Source: Candidatus Caccousia avistercoris (GTDB lineage Bacteria > Bacillota > Clostridia > Oscillospirales > Acutalibacteraceae). Taken from it: 12,066 bases of DNA. The notes beneath the pieces were generated by a model. It was not told the origin of the DNA. It was given only the letters and a program-made list of their open reading frames with translations, and did not search any database. How positions within the stretch are numbered: the stretch's first letter is position 1; each line of letters opens with the position of its first letter. Made by a program: the position numbers and the translations under genes. Of the stretch, positions 5,461-12,066 are shown piece by piece. The stretch covers positions 1 to 12,066 of the forward strand of contig DVMK01000018.1 of NCBI GenBank assembly GCA_018715025.1. Reading direction: 5' to 3'.

Positions 5461-7425
5461 ATGGCACGAATTCAAGTTCTGGACAAGCACGTGGCCGAGC
5501 TCATCGCCGCAGGCGAGGTGGTGGAACGCCCCTCCTCCGTGGTGAAAGAGCTGGTAGAAAACGCGGTGGATGCCGGTTCCTCGGTGGTTACGGTGGAAAT
5601 CAAGCACGGGGGGGCCTCTTACCTGCGGGTGACGGACAACGGCTGCGGCATCGCCCGGGAGGACGTGCCCGTGGCCTTCCTGCGCCACGCCACCAGCAAG
5701 GTGAGAGATCAGGAGGACCTGGAGGGCATCGGCACCCTGGGCTTCCGGGGCGAGGCGCTGGCCTCCATCGCGGCGGTGGCCCGGGTAGAGCTTCTCACCC
5801 GGGAAAGGGATCAGCTGGCCGGGACGCGGTACGTAATTTCCGGCGGGGAGGAGGAAGCGCTGGACGACGCGGGCTGCGCGCCCGGCACCACCATCATTGT
5901 GCGCGATATTTTCTACAACACCCCCGCCCGCATGAAATTCCTGAAAAAAGACGTGGTGGAGGGCAACTCGGTGGCGGGTGTGATGGATAAAATCGCCCTT
6001 TCCCACCCGGAGGTGTCCTTCCGCTTCCTTCGGGATGGGAAAGAGGTCCTGCACACGCCGGGGGACGGCAGCCTGAAGTCCGCCATTTACGCCGTGTTTG
6101 GAAAAGAGTTCACCCAGGGCCTGCTTCCGGTGCGCTACGAATACGGGGGCGTGTCGGTGGAGGGGTATGTGAGCAAGCCGGCCGCCGCCCGCCCCAACCG
6201 GAGCATGCAGAACTTTTTCCTGAACGGCCGCTACGTGAAAAGCCGCACCGCCATGGTGGCGCTGGAGGAGGCCTTCAAGGGCTCCCTCATGGTGGGCAAG
6301 CTGCCCGCCTGCGTGCTGCACCTGAAGGTTTCCTTCCGAGCGGTGGACGTGAACGTGCACCCGGCCAAAATCGAAGTGCGCTTTGTGAATGAAAAGCCTG
6401 TGTTTGACTGCATATACCATGGGGTGAAAACGGCGCTGAATCAGGAGGATACCCCCAGCGTGGCGTCGTTCCCGGTCAGGCAGGCGGCCCCTGTGCTTCC
6501 CCAGCCCGCCGTCCCGGAGCAGATCCGGCTTTCTCCGCCCCCCTCCGCCCCTCAGGCGGCCCAGGCGGCAGAGGAGGAACCGCTTCCGCCCCGCCCGGCG
6601 CCCCCTTCCCGGGAGGAACCGGAGATCTCGGTGCCAAGGCTGCCGCAGCCCTACGCGGCCGGGGCGGGCCGCGGGGTTCTGCGGGATTCCGCCTCGGTTT
6701 TTTCCTCCCCGTTCGCGTCCCGGCCTGCACAGCCGCAGCCGGAACCGGAACCGGCCCCCCTGCGGGCCGGCGGGGAAACGGAGGAGGAGCCTGCCGCCCC
6801 TGCCGCAGAGGCGGAGCCCGCCGCCCGGGAGACGGCCCCGCCCGCCGTTCAGGAGGAGGAATTCCGCCTGGTGGGCGAGGCCTTCGCCACTTATATTATT
6901 CTGGAGCGGGGCGGCGAGCTGGTGTGGATTGACAAGCACGCCGCCCACGAGCGGATGATCTACGAGAAGCTGAAGGCGCAGCGGGGGGATGCGGACTGCC
7001 AGCTGCTTCTGCAGCCCGTGTCGGTGACGCTGGAAAAGAACGAATACGCCGCCGTGCTGGAGGCCGGGGAGCTGTTCCGGCGGGCCGGGTTCGAGGTGGA
7101 GGATTTCGGCGCGGGCACCATCCTGGTGCGCACCGCCCCCATGATCCTGGAGGGGCAGGGGGTAGCCGATGCGGTGATGGAGATGGCCGGGTATCTGGCC
7201 AGGTCAAAAACCGACCTGACCACGGAAAAGCTGGACTGGCTGTACCACAACGTGGCCTGCCGGGCCGCCGTCAAGGCGGGGGACGAAAGCTCCCCTCAGG
7301 AGATGCTGGCCCTGGCCAGGCGGCTGGCGGCCCACCCGGAAATCCGCTACTGCCCCCACGGCAGGCCGGTTTCCATTGTGATGCGGAAAAAGGACCTGGA
7401 AAAGCAGTTCGGCCGCATTTCATAG
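5461..7425 (+). CDS. mutL: DNA mismatch repair protein MutL (endonuclease type)
   Basis: GHKL ATPase that couples MutS recognition to strand incision; 654 residues. The N-terminal ATPase shows ELVENAVDAG, DNGCGI and TLGFRGEALASI. A Pro/Ala/Glu-rich linker spans about residues 335-465. The C-terminal dimerisation domain has the metal-dependent endonuclease motif DKHAAHERMIYE at 491-502 (consensus DQHA-x2-E-x4-E, Gln replaced by Lys), with ACR at 599-601 and CPHGRP at 631-636, the other conserved metal-site motifs. This MutL is therefore predicted to nick DNA itself, as in Bacillus and other bacteria lacking MutH. QLLLQP shortly after the DKHA motif may bind the sliding clamp. AGGAG lies five bases before the ATG. 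It follows mutS by 28 bases and precedes miaA by 60. Identification is firm. Confidence 0.98.
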   Translation: MARIQVLDKHVAELIAAGEVVERPSSVVKELVENAVDAGSSVVTVEIKHGGASYLRVTDNGCGIAREDVPVAFLRHATSKVRDQEDLEGIGTLGFRGEALASIAAVARVELLTRERDQLAGTRYVISGGEEEALDDAGCAPGTTIIVRDIFYNTPARMKFLKKDVVEGNSVAGVMDKIALSHPEVSFRFLRDGKEVLHTPGDGSLKSAIYAVFGKEFTQGLLPVRYEYGGVSVEGYVSKPAAARPNRSMQNFFLNGRYVKSRTAMVALEEAFKGSLMVGKLPACVLHLKVSFRAVDVNVHPAKIEVRFVNEKPVFDCIYHGVKTALNQEDTPSVASFPVRQAAPVLPQPAVPEQIRLSPPPSAPQAAQAAEEEPLPPRPAPPSREEPEISVPRLPQPYAAGAGRGVLRDSASVFSSPFASRPAQPQPEPEPAPLRAGGETEEEPAAPAAEAEPAARETAPPAVQEEEFRLVGEAFATYIILERGGELVWIDKHAAHERMIYEKLKAQRGDADCQLLLQPVSVTLEKNEYAAVLEAGELFRRAGFEVEDFGAGTILVRTAPMILEGQGVADAVMEMAGYLARSKTDLTTEKLDWLYHNVACRAAVKAGDESSPQEMLALARRLAAHPEIRYCPHGRPVSIVMRKKDLEKQFGRIS

Positions 7426-7446
7426 CCCAAATACGGCAAATTTTAC

Positions 7447-7478
7447 GCCGCCTGTCCCGTATGATGGAGAGAGGCGGC
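7447..7478 (+). repeat. Inverted repeat before the miaA start
   Basis: GCCGCCT (7447-7453) and AGGCGGC (7472-7478) are perfect 7-base arms around an 18-base loop. The right arm covers part of the purine-rich stretch where the miaA ribosome site should lie, so the hairpin could limit translation of miaA. In a GC-rich genome a 7-bp match can arise by chance. Confidence 0.35.
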
Positions 7479-7485
7479 AGGGGAG

Positions 7486-8454
7486 GTGAAGAAAACGGAA
7501 CCGGAACAGAAAATCCCTGTGGCGGTGGTGTGCGGGCCCACCGCCTCCGGAAAAACCGCCCTGGCGGTGGAGCTGGCCCTCCGCTTCGGCGGGGAGGTAA
7601 TTTCCGCCGACTCCATGCAGATTTACCGGGATCTGCCGGTGGGGACGGCCCAGCCTTCTCAGGAGGAGATGCGCGGCGTGCCCCACCATCTCATCGGCTT
7701 CTGCGGGTGGGACACCCCCTTCAGCGTGGCGGATTACCTGAAGCTTGCCGCCCGGTGCATCCAGGAGGTCCGCGCCAGGGGCCGCCTGCCTGTCCTGGCA
7801 GGGGGGACAGGCCTGTACCTTTCCTCCCTCCTTCACAACCTTTCCCTGGCCCGCGAGCCGAGGGACGACGCCCTCCGGCAGAAGCTGGAGCAGCGGGCCC
7901 GGCAGGAGGGGGGCGCAGCCCTTCTGGAGGAGCTTCGCGCCTTTGACCCGGAAACGGCGGCCCGCCTTCACCCGAAAGACGTGAAGCGCATCGTCCGCGC
8001 TGTGGAGCTGTACCGCCTTACCGGGAAAACCATGACCCGGCAGCGGGAGGAATCCCGCCGCCTGCCCAGCCCCTACCGGGCCTGCTGGCTGGGCCTTGCC
8101 TTTGAGGACAGGCAGCTTCTCTACCAGCGGATCAACCGGCGGGTGGACGTTATGCTGGAAAACGGCCTTCTGGAGGAGGCCCGCCGCCTGCTGGAAGCCC
8201 CCGGGGCCGCCACCGTGAAGCAGGCCATCGGCTACAAGGAGCTTTTTCCCTATTTGCGGGGGGAATGCTCTCTGGAAGAGGCGGTGGAAACCCTCAAGCG
8301 CGAGACGCGGCGCTTTGCCAAGCGCCAGCTTACCTGGTTCCGCCGGGAGGAAGAGATCCATTGGCTGAAATTGGATCGGCTGGACGGCCCCGCTTTGCTG
8401 GAACAGGCCGCCGGGCTGGTTGAAAAAGTGCTGGAAATAGGCTATAATAAATAA
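7486..8454 (+). CDS. miaA: tRNA dimethylallyltransferase MiaA
   Basis: Transfers the dimethylallyl group from DMAPP to N6 of A37 in tRNAs reading codons that begin with U; its product i6A37 is the substrate of MiaB in the same window. The protein has 322 residues, normal for the family. The P-loop GPTASGKT is at residues 17-24, followed by SADSMQIYRDLPVGTAQPS, HHLIGF and GGTGLYL, all family signatures. GTG at 7486 is the only in-frame start before the P-loop after an upstream stop at 7462, but its ribosome site is odd: the best purine run (GGGGAG) abuts the GTG with no gap, and the alternative AGAGAGG lies 11 bases away. A 7-bp inverted repeat covers this region. The last 12 codons hold a strong promoter for the next gene. 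Confidence 0.95.
   Translation: MKKTEPEQKIPVAVVCGPTASGKTALAVELALRFGGEVISADSMQIYRDLPVGTAQPSQEEMRGVPHHLIGFCGWDTPFSVADYLKLAARCIQEVRARGRLPVLAGGTGLYLSSLLHNLSLAREPRDDALRQKLEQRARQEGGAALLEELRAFDPETAARLHPKDVKRIVRAVELYRLTGKTMTRQREESRRLPSPYRACWLGLAFEDRQLLYQRINRRVDVMLENGLLEEARRLLEAPGAATVKQAIGYKELFPYLRGECSLEEAVETLKRETRRFAKRQLTWFRREEEIHWLKLDRLDGPALLEQAAGLVEKVLEIGYNK
8420..8448 (+). promoter_or_regulatory. Sigma-A promoter inside the end of miaA
   Basis: TTGAAA (8420-8425), a 17-base spacer, and a perfect TATAAT (8443-8448). Transcription would start near 8455, right after the miaA stop codon, giving the HlyD-like gene and those after it a promoter of their own. The AT-rich boxes encode the final miaA codons (VEKVLEIGYNK) and stand out from the GC-rich surroundings. 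Confidence 0.85.
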
Positions 8455-8463
8455 GATACGCCG

Positions 8464-8521
8464 GCGGGGCTTTGCGAAAGCCTCTTGCCTCTTCCTCCGG
8501 GCGGGCGCCGCCCTTCCCCGC
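8464..8521 (+). promoter_or_regulatory. Structured leader of the HlyD-like gene
   Basis: The predicted 87-base leader holds two hairpins: 8466-8484 (8 bp, loop GCG, one G-U) and GGGCGGGCGCCGCCC at 8499-8513 (6 bp, loop GCG). GCGGGG (8464-8469) can also pair with CCCCGC (8516-8521), which would enclose both in a three-way-junction-like fold, partly competing with the base of the first hairpin. There is no U tract and I do not recognise a known RNA family. A regulatory role is inference. Confidence 0.35.
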
Positions 8522-8541
8522 ATAAGAAAGGAAAAGAACCC

Positions 8542-9840
8542 ATGAACAGTCCCCTTCTTCGCAGGCTGGCCGCCGTGCTGCTGGCTTTCTTGCTGCTCTT
8601 CTACATAGGGTACCAGGTGTACAACGCCAACTATTCCTCCGTCCAGACTGAGATCGCCACCTACGCCAGCTCTGACGACCCTGGGGCTTCCGAGGTGATT
8701 CAGGTGACGGGGACGGCGGTGCGCAAGGAAACGGTAATCCAGCAGCAGACCGAGGGCGTGGTCACCTACGTGGTGAAGGACGGGGGCAAGGTGGCCAAGA
8801 ACGGAACGGTGGCCGAGCTGTACGCCACCGCCCAGGACGCCGCTTCGGAACAGAAGGTGGAGGAGCTGAACCGGCAGATTTCCCAGCTGCAGGAGCTTTC
8901 CTCCCCCGGCAGCACCCATACGGTGGATCAGGAATCCCTCACCAAGCAGATCAGCCAGAAGCTGATTTCGCTTCTGCAGCAGGCCTCGGAAGGGGAGTAC
9001 GCCACCCTGAACGAATCCCGGGAGGATTTGCTCTACGTGCTGAATCAGCGCCAAATCGCCACCAAGCGGGTGGATAATTTTGACAGCAGAATCGCCGCCC
9101 TCACCTCACAGCGGGACGCTCTTTCCGTAACCCGGCAGAAGCTGGGCAGCGTTTCCGCCCCGGCTTCCGGCCTTTTTATCAGCACGGTAGACGGGTACGA
9201 GTCCGTGTTTTCTTACGACGACATCCTCAGCCTGACGGCCGGGGAATACAAGGAAAAGCTTCAGTCCGCCGCCGCCTCCGCTGCGGACGCGGTGGGGAAG
9301 ATCTGCCAGGAGTTCAACTGGTATTTCGTCTGCACGGTTTCTGCCGGGGACGCGCTGAAATTTCAGGAGGGAAGCTCCGTTACCCTCAGCTTTCCCTTTG
9401 CCACCACCCAGACGGTGCCGGCCGTGGTGCGGGCGGTAAACCAGGAGGGGCTTGACGCGGAGGCGGCCGTGGTGATGGAGTGCAGCACCATGAACGAGGA
9501 TCTGGCCCGCCTGCGGACAGAAACCTGCGGCATTTCCGTCTCTCAGTACAGCGGCATCCGGGTCAGCCAGAAGGCCGTCCATTTTGCAGAGGTGACGAAA
9601 ACCTACACGGATGAGAACGGCGAAGAGGTTTCGGAAACCCGCGAGGTAAAGGGCGTGTACGTAATGCACGGCAGCGAAATCCGTTTCCGGCAGATTATCC
9701 CCGTGTACAGCACCGCTTCCTATGTCATCTGCGAAGAAAACCCCGACCCGGACGAGCTGATGACAAGCGAAACCGTACAGCTTTACGACGAAATTGTGGT
9801 GGAAGGGACTGATTTGTATGACGGAAAGGTCGTCAAATGA
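8542..9840 (+). CDS. HlyD-like membrane-anchored protein of unknown role
   Basis: A 432-residue protein resembling the Ruminococcaceae group annotated as HlyD-family efflux adaptor subunit. A single N-terminal membrane segment (about residues 9-27, after basic RR) suggests a short cytosolic N-terminus with the rest outside the cell. A barrel/lipoyl-like part follows (about 50-95), with TEGVVTYVVKDGGKVAKNG as the hairpin typical of adaptors. Next come two helical, coiled-coil-prone stretches (about 98-140 and 155-200), then beta-rich domains to the C-terminal LYDGKVVK. HlyD-type adaptors normally work with an ABC or RND transporter, but none is in the window. ATG 8542 has AAAGG about nine bases upstream; an in-frame TTG at 8485 is less likely. 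Its end overlaps yggS by 23 bases, and it has its own upstream promoter. The architecture is clear; transport or an envelope/division role is unproven. Confidence 0.75.
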   Translation: MNSPLLRRLAAVLLAFLLLFYIGYQVYNANYSSVQTEIATYASSDDPGASEVIQVTGTAVRKETVIQQQTEGVVTYVVKDGGKVAKNGTVAELYATAQDAASEQKVEELNRQISQLQELSSPGSTHTVDQESLTKQISQKLISLLQQASEGEYATLNESREDLLYVLNQRQIATKRVDNFDSRIAALTSQRDALSVTRQKLGSVSAPASGLFISTVDGYESVFSYDDILSLTAGEYKEKLQSAAASAADAVGKICQEFNWYFVCTVSAGDALKFQEGSSVTLSFPFATTQTVPAVVRAVNQEGLDAEAAVVMECSTMNEDLARLRTETCGISVSQYSGIRVSQKAVHFAEVTKTYTDENGEEVSETREVKGVYVMHGSEIRFRQIIPVYSTASYVICEENPDPDELMTSETVQLYDEIVVEGTDLYDGKVVK

Positions 9841-10546
9841 TTTTCAGGAGCGGTTTCTGGATTTGGAAGAAAACCTGAAGCGCATCCGGTTTGAAATGGA
9901 GGAGGCGGCTTTGGCGTCAGGCCGTTCGCCGCAGGAGATTACCCTGCTGGCCGCCACCAAGACCGTGCCGGTAGAGGTGGTAAACCACGCCATTGCCCTG
10001 GGGGTTTCCCATATCGGCGAAAACAAGGTGCAGGAGCTCTGCGGCAAGTACGATTCCTACGCGCCGGTGGATCTGCAGTTTATCGGCCACCTGCAGACCA
10101 ACAAGGTGCGCCAGCTGGTGGGCAAGGTGAGCATGATCCAGTCGGTGGACAGCCTTCGCCTGGCGGCCGAAATTTCCCGCCAGGCAGAAAAGCAGGGCCT
10201 TGTCATGGACGTGCTGCTTGAGGTGAACATCGGGCGGGAAGAAAACAAGTCCGGCGTTTTTCCTGAGCTGCTTCCCCAGCTTGCGGAGGAGACGGCCGCT
10301 TTGCCCCATGTGCGTGTCCGCGGGCTGATGGCCATTCCCCCTGCGGAGGCGTCCAGAGCCGAGACAAACCGGTTTTTTTCCCAGATGACGCAATATTTTA
10401 TTGACATGAAGAACAAAAGCGGAGATAATGTTACTATGGATTATTTGTCGATGGGGATGTCGGCTGATTTCGCCGACGCCATCCGTCAGGGATCCAATAT
10501 GGTGCGGGTTGGCTCCGCTCTTTTCGGCCCGCGGGTTTACCGCTGA
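9818..10546 (+). CDS. yggS: PLP-binding protein YggS/YlmE (PLPBP family)
   Basis: A 242-residue pyridoxal-phosphate-binding protein with the single-domain alanine-racemase-like barrel. The family keeps vitamin B6 and amino/keto-acid pools in balance and has no established catalytic reaction. The PLP lysine is Lys48 in LLAATKTVP; other family motifs are HIGENKVQEL, FIGHLQTNK and LSMGMSADFADAI near the phosphate site. ATG 9818 is chosen over a TTG at 9794 because the family's N-terminal helix starts soon after it and GGAAGGGA lies about 10 bases upstream; this overlaps the previous gene by 23 bases, implying translational coupling. It sits directly before sepF, as ylmE does in Bacillus. A strong promoter-like sequence lies within its last third. 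Identification is firm. Confidence 0.95.
   Translation: MTERSSNDFQERFLDLEENLKRIRFEMEEAALASGRSPQEITLLAATKTVPVEVVNHAIALGVSHIGENKVQELCGKYDSYAPVDLQFIGHLQTNKVRQLVGKVSMIQSVDSLRLAAEISRQAEKQGLVMDVLLEVNIGREENKSGVFPELLPQLAEETAALPHVRVRGLMAIPPAEASRAETNRFFSQMTQYFIDMKNKSGDNVTMDYLSMGMSADFADAIRQGSNMVRVGSALFGPRVYR
10401..10429 (+). promoter_or_regulatory. Promoter-like sequence inside yggS, upstream of sepF
   Basis: TTGACA (10401-10406, perfect consensus), a 17-base spacer, and GATAAT (10424-10429, five of six). It lies in a locally AT-rich stretch coding for IDMKNKSGDN. A start near 10436 would give sepF, ylmH and divIVA a transcript independent of the genes before them, with a leader of about 157 bases. 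Confidence 0.7.
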
Positions 10547-10592
10547 AGGGCCGGACTTTTGGAATTACAGTCAGGCAGGAGGTTTCTGAGCT

Positions 10593-11060
10593 ATGGCAGG
10601 TTTGGTACAAAAGATTAAGGATATGTGGAATCCGCCGGATGACGAGTACGAGGATTATTATGAGGAGGAGGAGCAGGAAGAGGAAATCCTCCCCCAGAAC
10701 GAGAACCATGGCCGGGATGTGATCAAGCGCGCGCCCTCTTCCTCCTCCGGCAATAAGGTGGTCAACATCCACGCCACCGCCCAGCTGCAGGTGGTTCTGT
10801 TCAAGCCGGAGCATTTCGGCGAGGAAACCAGGGCCGTGGCGGACGAGCTTTTGAAAATGCACACGGTGGTGCTGAATCTGGAAAATACCGGGAAGGACGT
10901 TTCCCGGCGCATCATCGACTTCCTCTCCGGCGTGGCCTACGCCAACGGGGGGAAAATCAAGCGGGTGGCCACCAACACCTTCATCATCACCCCCTACAAC
11001 GTGGATCTCACCGGCGACGACGTGATGGACGAGCTGGAAAACAACGGCGTATATTTCTGA
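10593..11060 (+). CDS. sepF: Cell division protein SepF
   Basis: A 155-residue cytosolic protein that anchors FtsZ to the membrane and organises the division ring in Gram-positive bacteria. Residues 1-13 (MAGLVQKIKDMWN) fit the membrane-binding amphipathic helix. A very acidic linker follows, with a Glu/Asp/Tyr run at about residues 17-31, then a Ser-rich stretch. The C-terminal SepF core (about residues 57-145) includes VVLFKPEHF, RRIIDFLSGVAYANGG and TFIITPYNV, the dimerisation and FtsZ-tail-binding fold. AGGAGG lies ten bases before the ATG. It follows yggS by 46 bases and its stop codon overlaps the ylmH ATG by one base. The FtsZ C-terminal peptide is not in this window. Identification is firm. 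Confidence 0.96.
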   Translation: MAGLVQKIKDMWNPPDDEYEDYYEEEEQEEEILPQNENHGRDVIKRAPSSSSGNKVVNIHATAQLQVVLFKPEHFGEETRAVADELLKMHTVVLNLENTGKDVSRRIIDFLSGVAYANGGKIKRVATNTFIITPYNVDLTGDDVMDELENNGVYF

Positions 11061-11815
11061 TGGAGAAAAGCCGAGAGGATTCCCTGCTGGAGGCGCGTCT
11101 TTCCGACGCCCTCCGCATGGCGGAACAGAAAAACAGGCGCGCCTTCCTGGGCTTTTTCGACGAGAGGGAGGCCGCCCTTGCCCGCGCCTTCCTGCGCCGT
11201 TCCCGCTGTGAAAATTTTTTGCTGTGGGGCGGCCATGAGGAAGCGGAGCGGGTTATGCTGGGGGTGTTCCCGGATTATCAGGAACCGGAAGCGTCCTCCT
11301 TCCCGCTGGCGGCGCTGACCGTCTCGTACCGGAAGGAGGACGTTCTCACCCACCGGGATTTTTTGGGCGCCCTTCTGGCCTGCGGCGTGGAGCGCGCCTC
11401 GCTGGGCGATATCCTGGTGGGCGAAGGGCGCGCCGTGCTTTTTGCCCGCGAGGAGATCGCCCCGTTCCTTGCGGAGCAGGTGGAAAAAATAGGCAGGGTG
11501 GGGGTGAGGCTGGCCCTGGGGGCGCAGGAGCCTTACCCGGCGGCCCACCGCTATGAGGATTTTTCCGCCGTGGTGGCTTCGCCCCGCCTGGACTGTGTGG
11601 TGGCGGCAGCCGCCGGGCTCAGCCGGGAAAAGGCGGCGGCCCTGGTCTCCTCCGGCCTGGTGGTTTTGAATTACAAGGAGGAGACGTCCTCCTCCGCCCA
11701 GGTGGAGGAGGGGGCAAAGCTTTCCATTCGGGGAAAAGGAAAATTTGTGGTGGACCGTCTCGGCCCCCTGACAAAAAAGGGGCGCCTTTGTATTTCCGGC
11801 AGGAAATACGTGTGA
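11060..11815 (+). CDS. ylmH: RNA-binding protein YlmH (S4 domain)
   Basis: A 251-residue YlmH-family protein with an N-terminal and a central domain of the YlmH type and a C-terminal S4 RNA-binding domain at about residues 180-250 (GLSREKAAALVSSGLVVLNYKE... then GAKLSIRGKGKF). Bacillus YlmH is encoded with sepF and divIVA and has been linked to ribosome-associated quality control through its S4 domain; a direct division role is not established. ATG 11060 shares its A with the sepF stop codon (TGATG), so translation is probably coupled. In Bacillus a small membrane protein gene, ylmG, lies between sepF and ylmH; here it is missing. divIVA begins 62 bases downstream. Family assignment is confident; function in this organism is inferred. 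Confidence 0.92.
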   Translation: MEKSREDSLLEARLSDALRMAEQKNRRAFLGFFDEREAALARAFLRRSRCENFLLWGGHEEAERVMLGVFPDYQEPEASSFPLAALTVSYRKEDVLTHRDFLGALLACGVERASLGDILVGEGRAVLFAREEIAPFLAEQVEKIGRVGVRLALGAQEPYPAAHRYEDFSAVVASPRLDCVVAAAAGLSREKAAALVSSGLVVLNYKEETSSSAQVEEGAKLSIRGKGKFVVDRLGPLTKKGRLCISGRKYV

Positions 11816-11876
11816 AGAAAGACTCTTTTCGGCCGCAGGGCCCGAAGGGGAAGAAGGGAAAGGGGAAGGGCAGCAC

Positions 11877-12066
11877 ATGCTTTCACTGAACGACATTACC
11901 AACGTCAGCTTCCGAAAGGCGGGCTTTTCCGGGTACCGTCCCGAGGATGTGGACGATTTTATCGACCGGGTAAAGGAATCCTTTGAGGAGCTGATGAAGA
12001 AAAGCCTGGCCCAGCAGAAGGAGCTGGAGCAGGCCCAGGAGGAAAAACGCCAGCTGCAGAAAAAGC
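11877..12066 (+). CDS. divIVA: DivIVA-family protein, 5' part
   Basis: Only the first 63 codons are in the window; the frame continues past its end. The N-terminus MLSLNDITNVSFRKAGFSGY matches the DivIVA membrane-targeting domain, with the conserved segment RPEDVDDFIDRV, followed by the start of a Glu/Gln/Lys-rich coiled coil. DivIVA binds negatively curved membrane at poles and septa and recruits division or growth factors; some clostridial members differ in role. The purine-rich run GGGGAAGGG ends six bases before the ATG as a ribosome site. It follows ylmH by 61 bases in the same direction, as in Bacillus. Identification is confident from the N-terminal domain; length and C-terminal features cannot be judged here. 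Confidence 0.93.
   Translation, partial: MLSLNDITNVSFRKAGFSGYRPEDVDDFIDRVKESFEELMKKSLAQQKELEQAQEEKRQLQKK

Noticed and set aside
2787..5462. 891-codon open frame antisense to mutS
   Set aside because: It mirrors MutS codons in a GC-rich gene. The translation is rich in His, Gly, Leu and Gln with no recognisable domain, and there is no ribosome site or promoter for it. The same applies to the long antisense frames at 476-1738, 5371-6948, 7420-9054 and 10994-11902.
7459..7464. TATGAT as a -10 box for miaA
   Set aside because: No acceptable -35 lies 16 to 18 bases upstream.
11816..11876. Imperfect hairpin between ylmH and divIVA as a terminator
   Set aside because: The stem CTTTTCGG/CCGAAGGG has wobble pairs and a long loop and is followed by purines, not U. 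The genes are probably read together.
1..12066. Mobile element, CRISPR array, tRNA or phage gene
   Set aside because: No spaced direct repeats, transposase motifs, tRNA-like cloverleaf or phage proteins were seen on either strand. Gene content and order are those of a conserved chromosomal core.

Overview
The window is GC-rich bacterial chromosome, almost certainly from a Gram-positive clostridium of the Oscillospirales/Ruminococcaceae type. The evidence is gene order (miaB - YlbF-family gene - mutS - mutL - miaA, then yggS - sepF - ylmH - divIVA, as in Firmicutes), strong Shine-Dalgarno sites, TTG and GTG starts, and the resemblance of the MiaB and HlyD-like proteins to Ruminococcaceae versions. 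No rRNA, tRNA, CRISPR, insertion sequence or phage gene is visible.

Layout. (1) 14-365, minus strand: a small HMA-domain metal-binding protein with a clear sigma-A promoter, a perfect 10-bp inverted repeat across its predicted transcription start, and a hairpin just before its ribosome site. (2) 366-811: about 290 bases with nothing assignable, then a strong extended -10 promoter and a structured leader with overlapping helices and a terminator-like hairpin before miaB. (3) 812-2768: miaB and a YlbF/YmcA-family gene, ended by a textbook intrinsic terminator. (4) 2811-8454: mutS, mutL and miaA, closely spaced. (5) 8420-12066: a second run with its own promoter inside the end of miaA: an HlyD-like membrane protein of unknown role, yggS, sepF, ylmH and the start of divIVA. 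A further near-consensus promoter lies inside yggS, upstream of sepF.

How the genes work together. MiaA and MiaB catalyse successive steps of the ms2i6A37 tRNA modification. MutS and MutL start methyl-independent mismatch repair; this MutL has the endonuclease motifs and MutS a probable clamp-binding motif. YggS, SepF, YlmH and DivIVA form the familiar division-linked cluster, here without ylmG between sepF and ylmH and with the HlyD-like gene in front.

The genes are mostly conserved housekeeping genes. The less ordinary signals are regulatory (the operator/hairpin control region of the HMA gene, the miaB leader, the leader of the HlyD-like gene, two promoters buried in coding sequence) and the HlyD-like protein in a division cluster. 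All RNA folds were read by eye, without energy calculation or comparative data.
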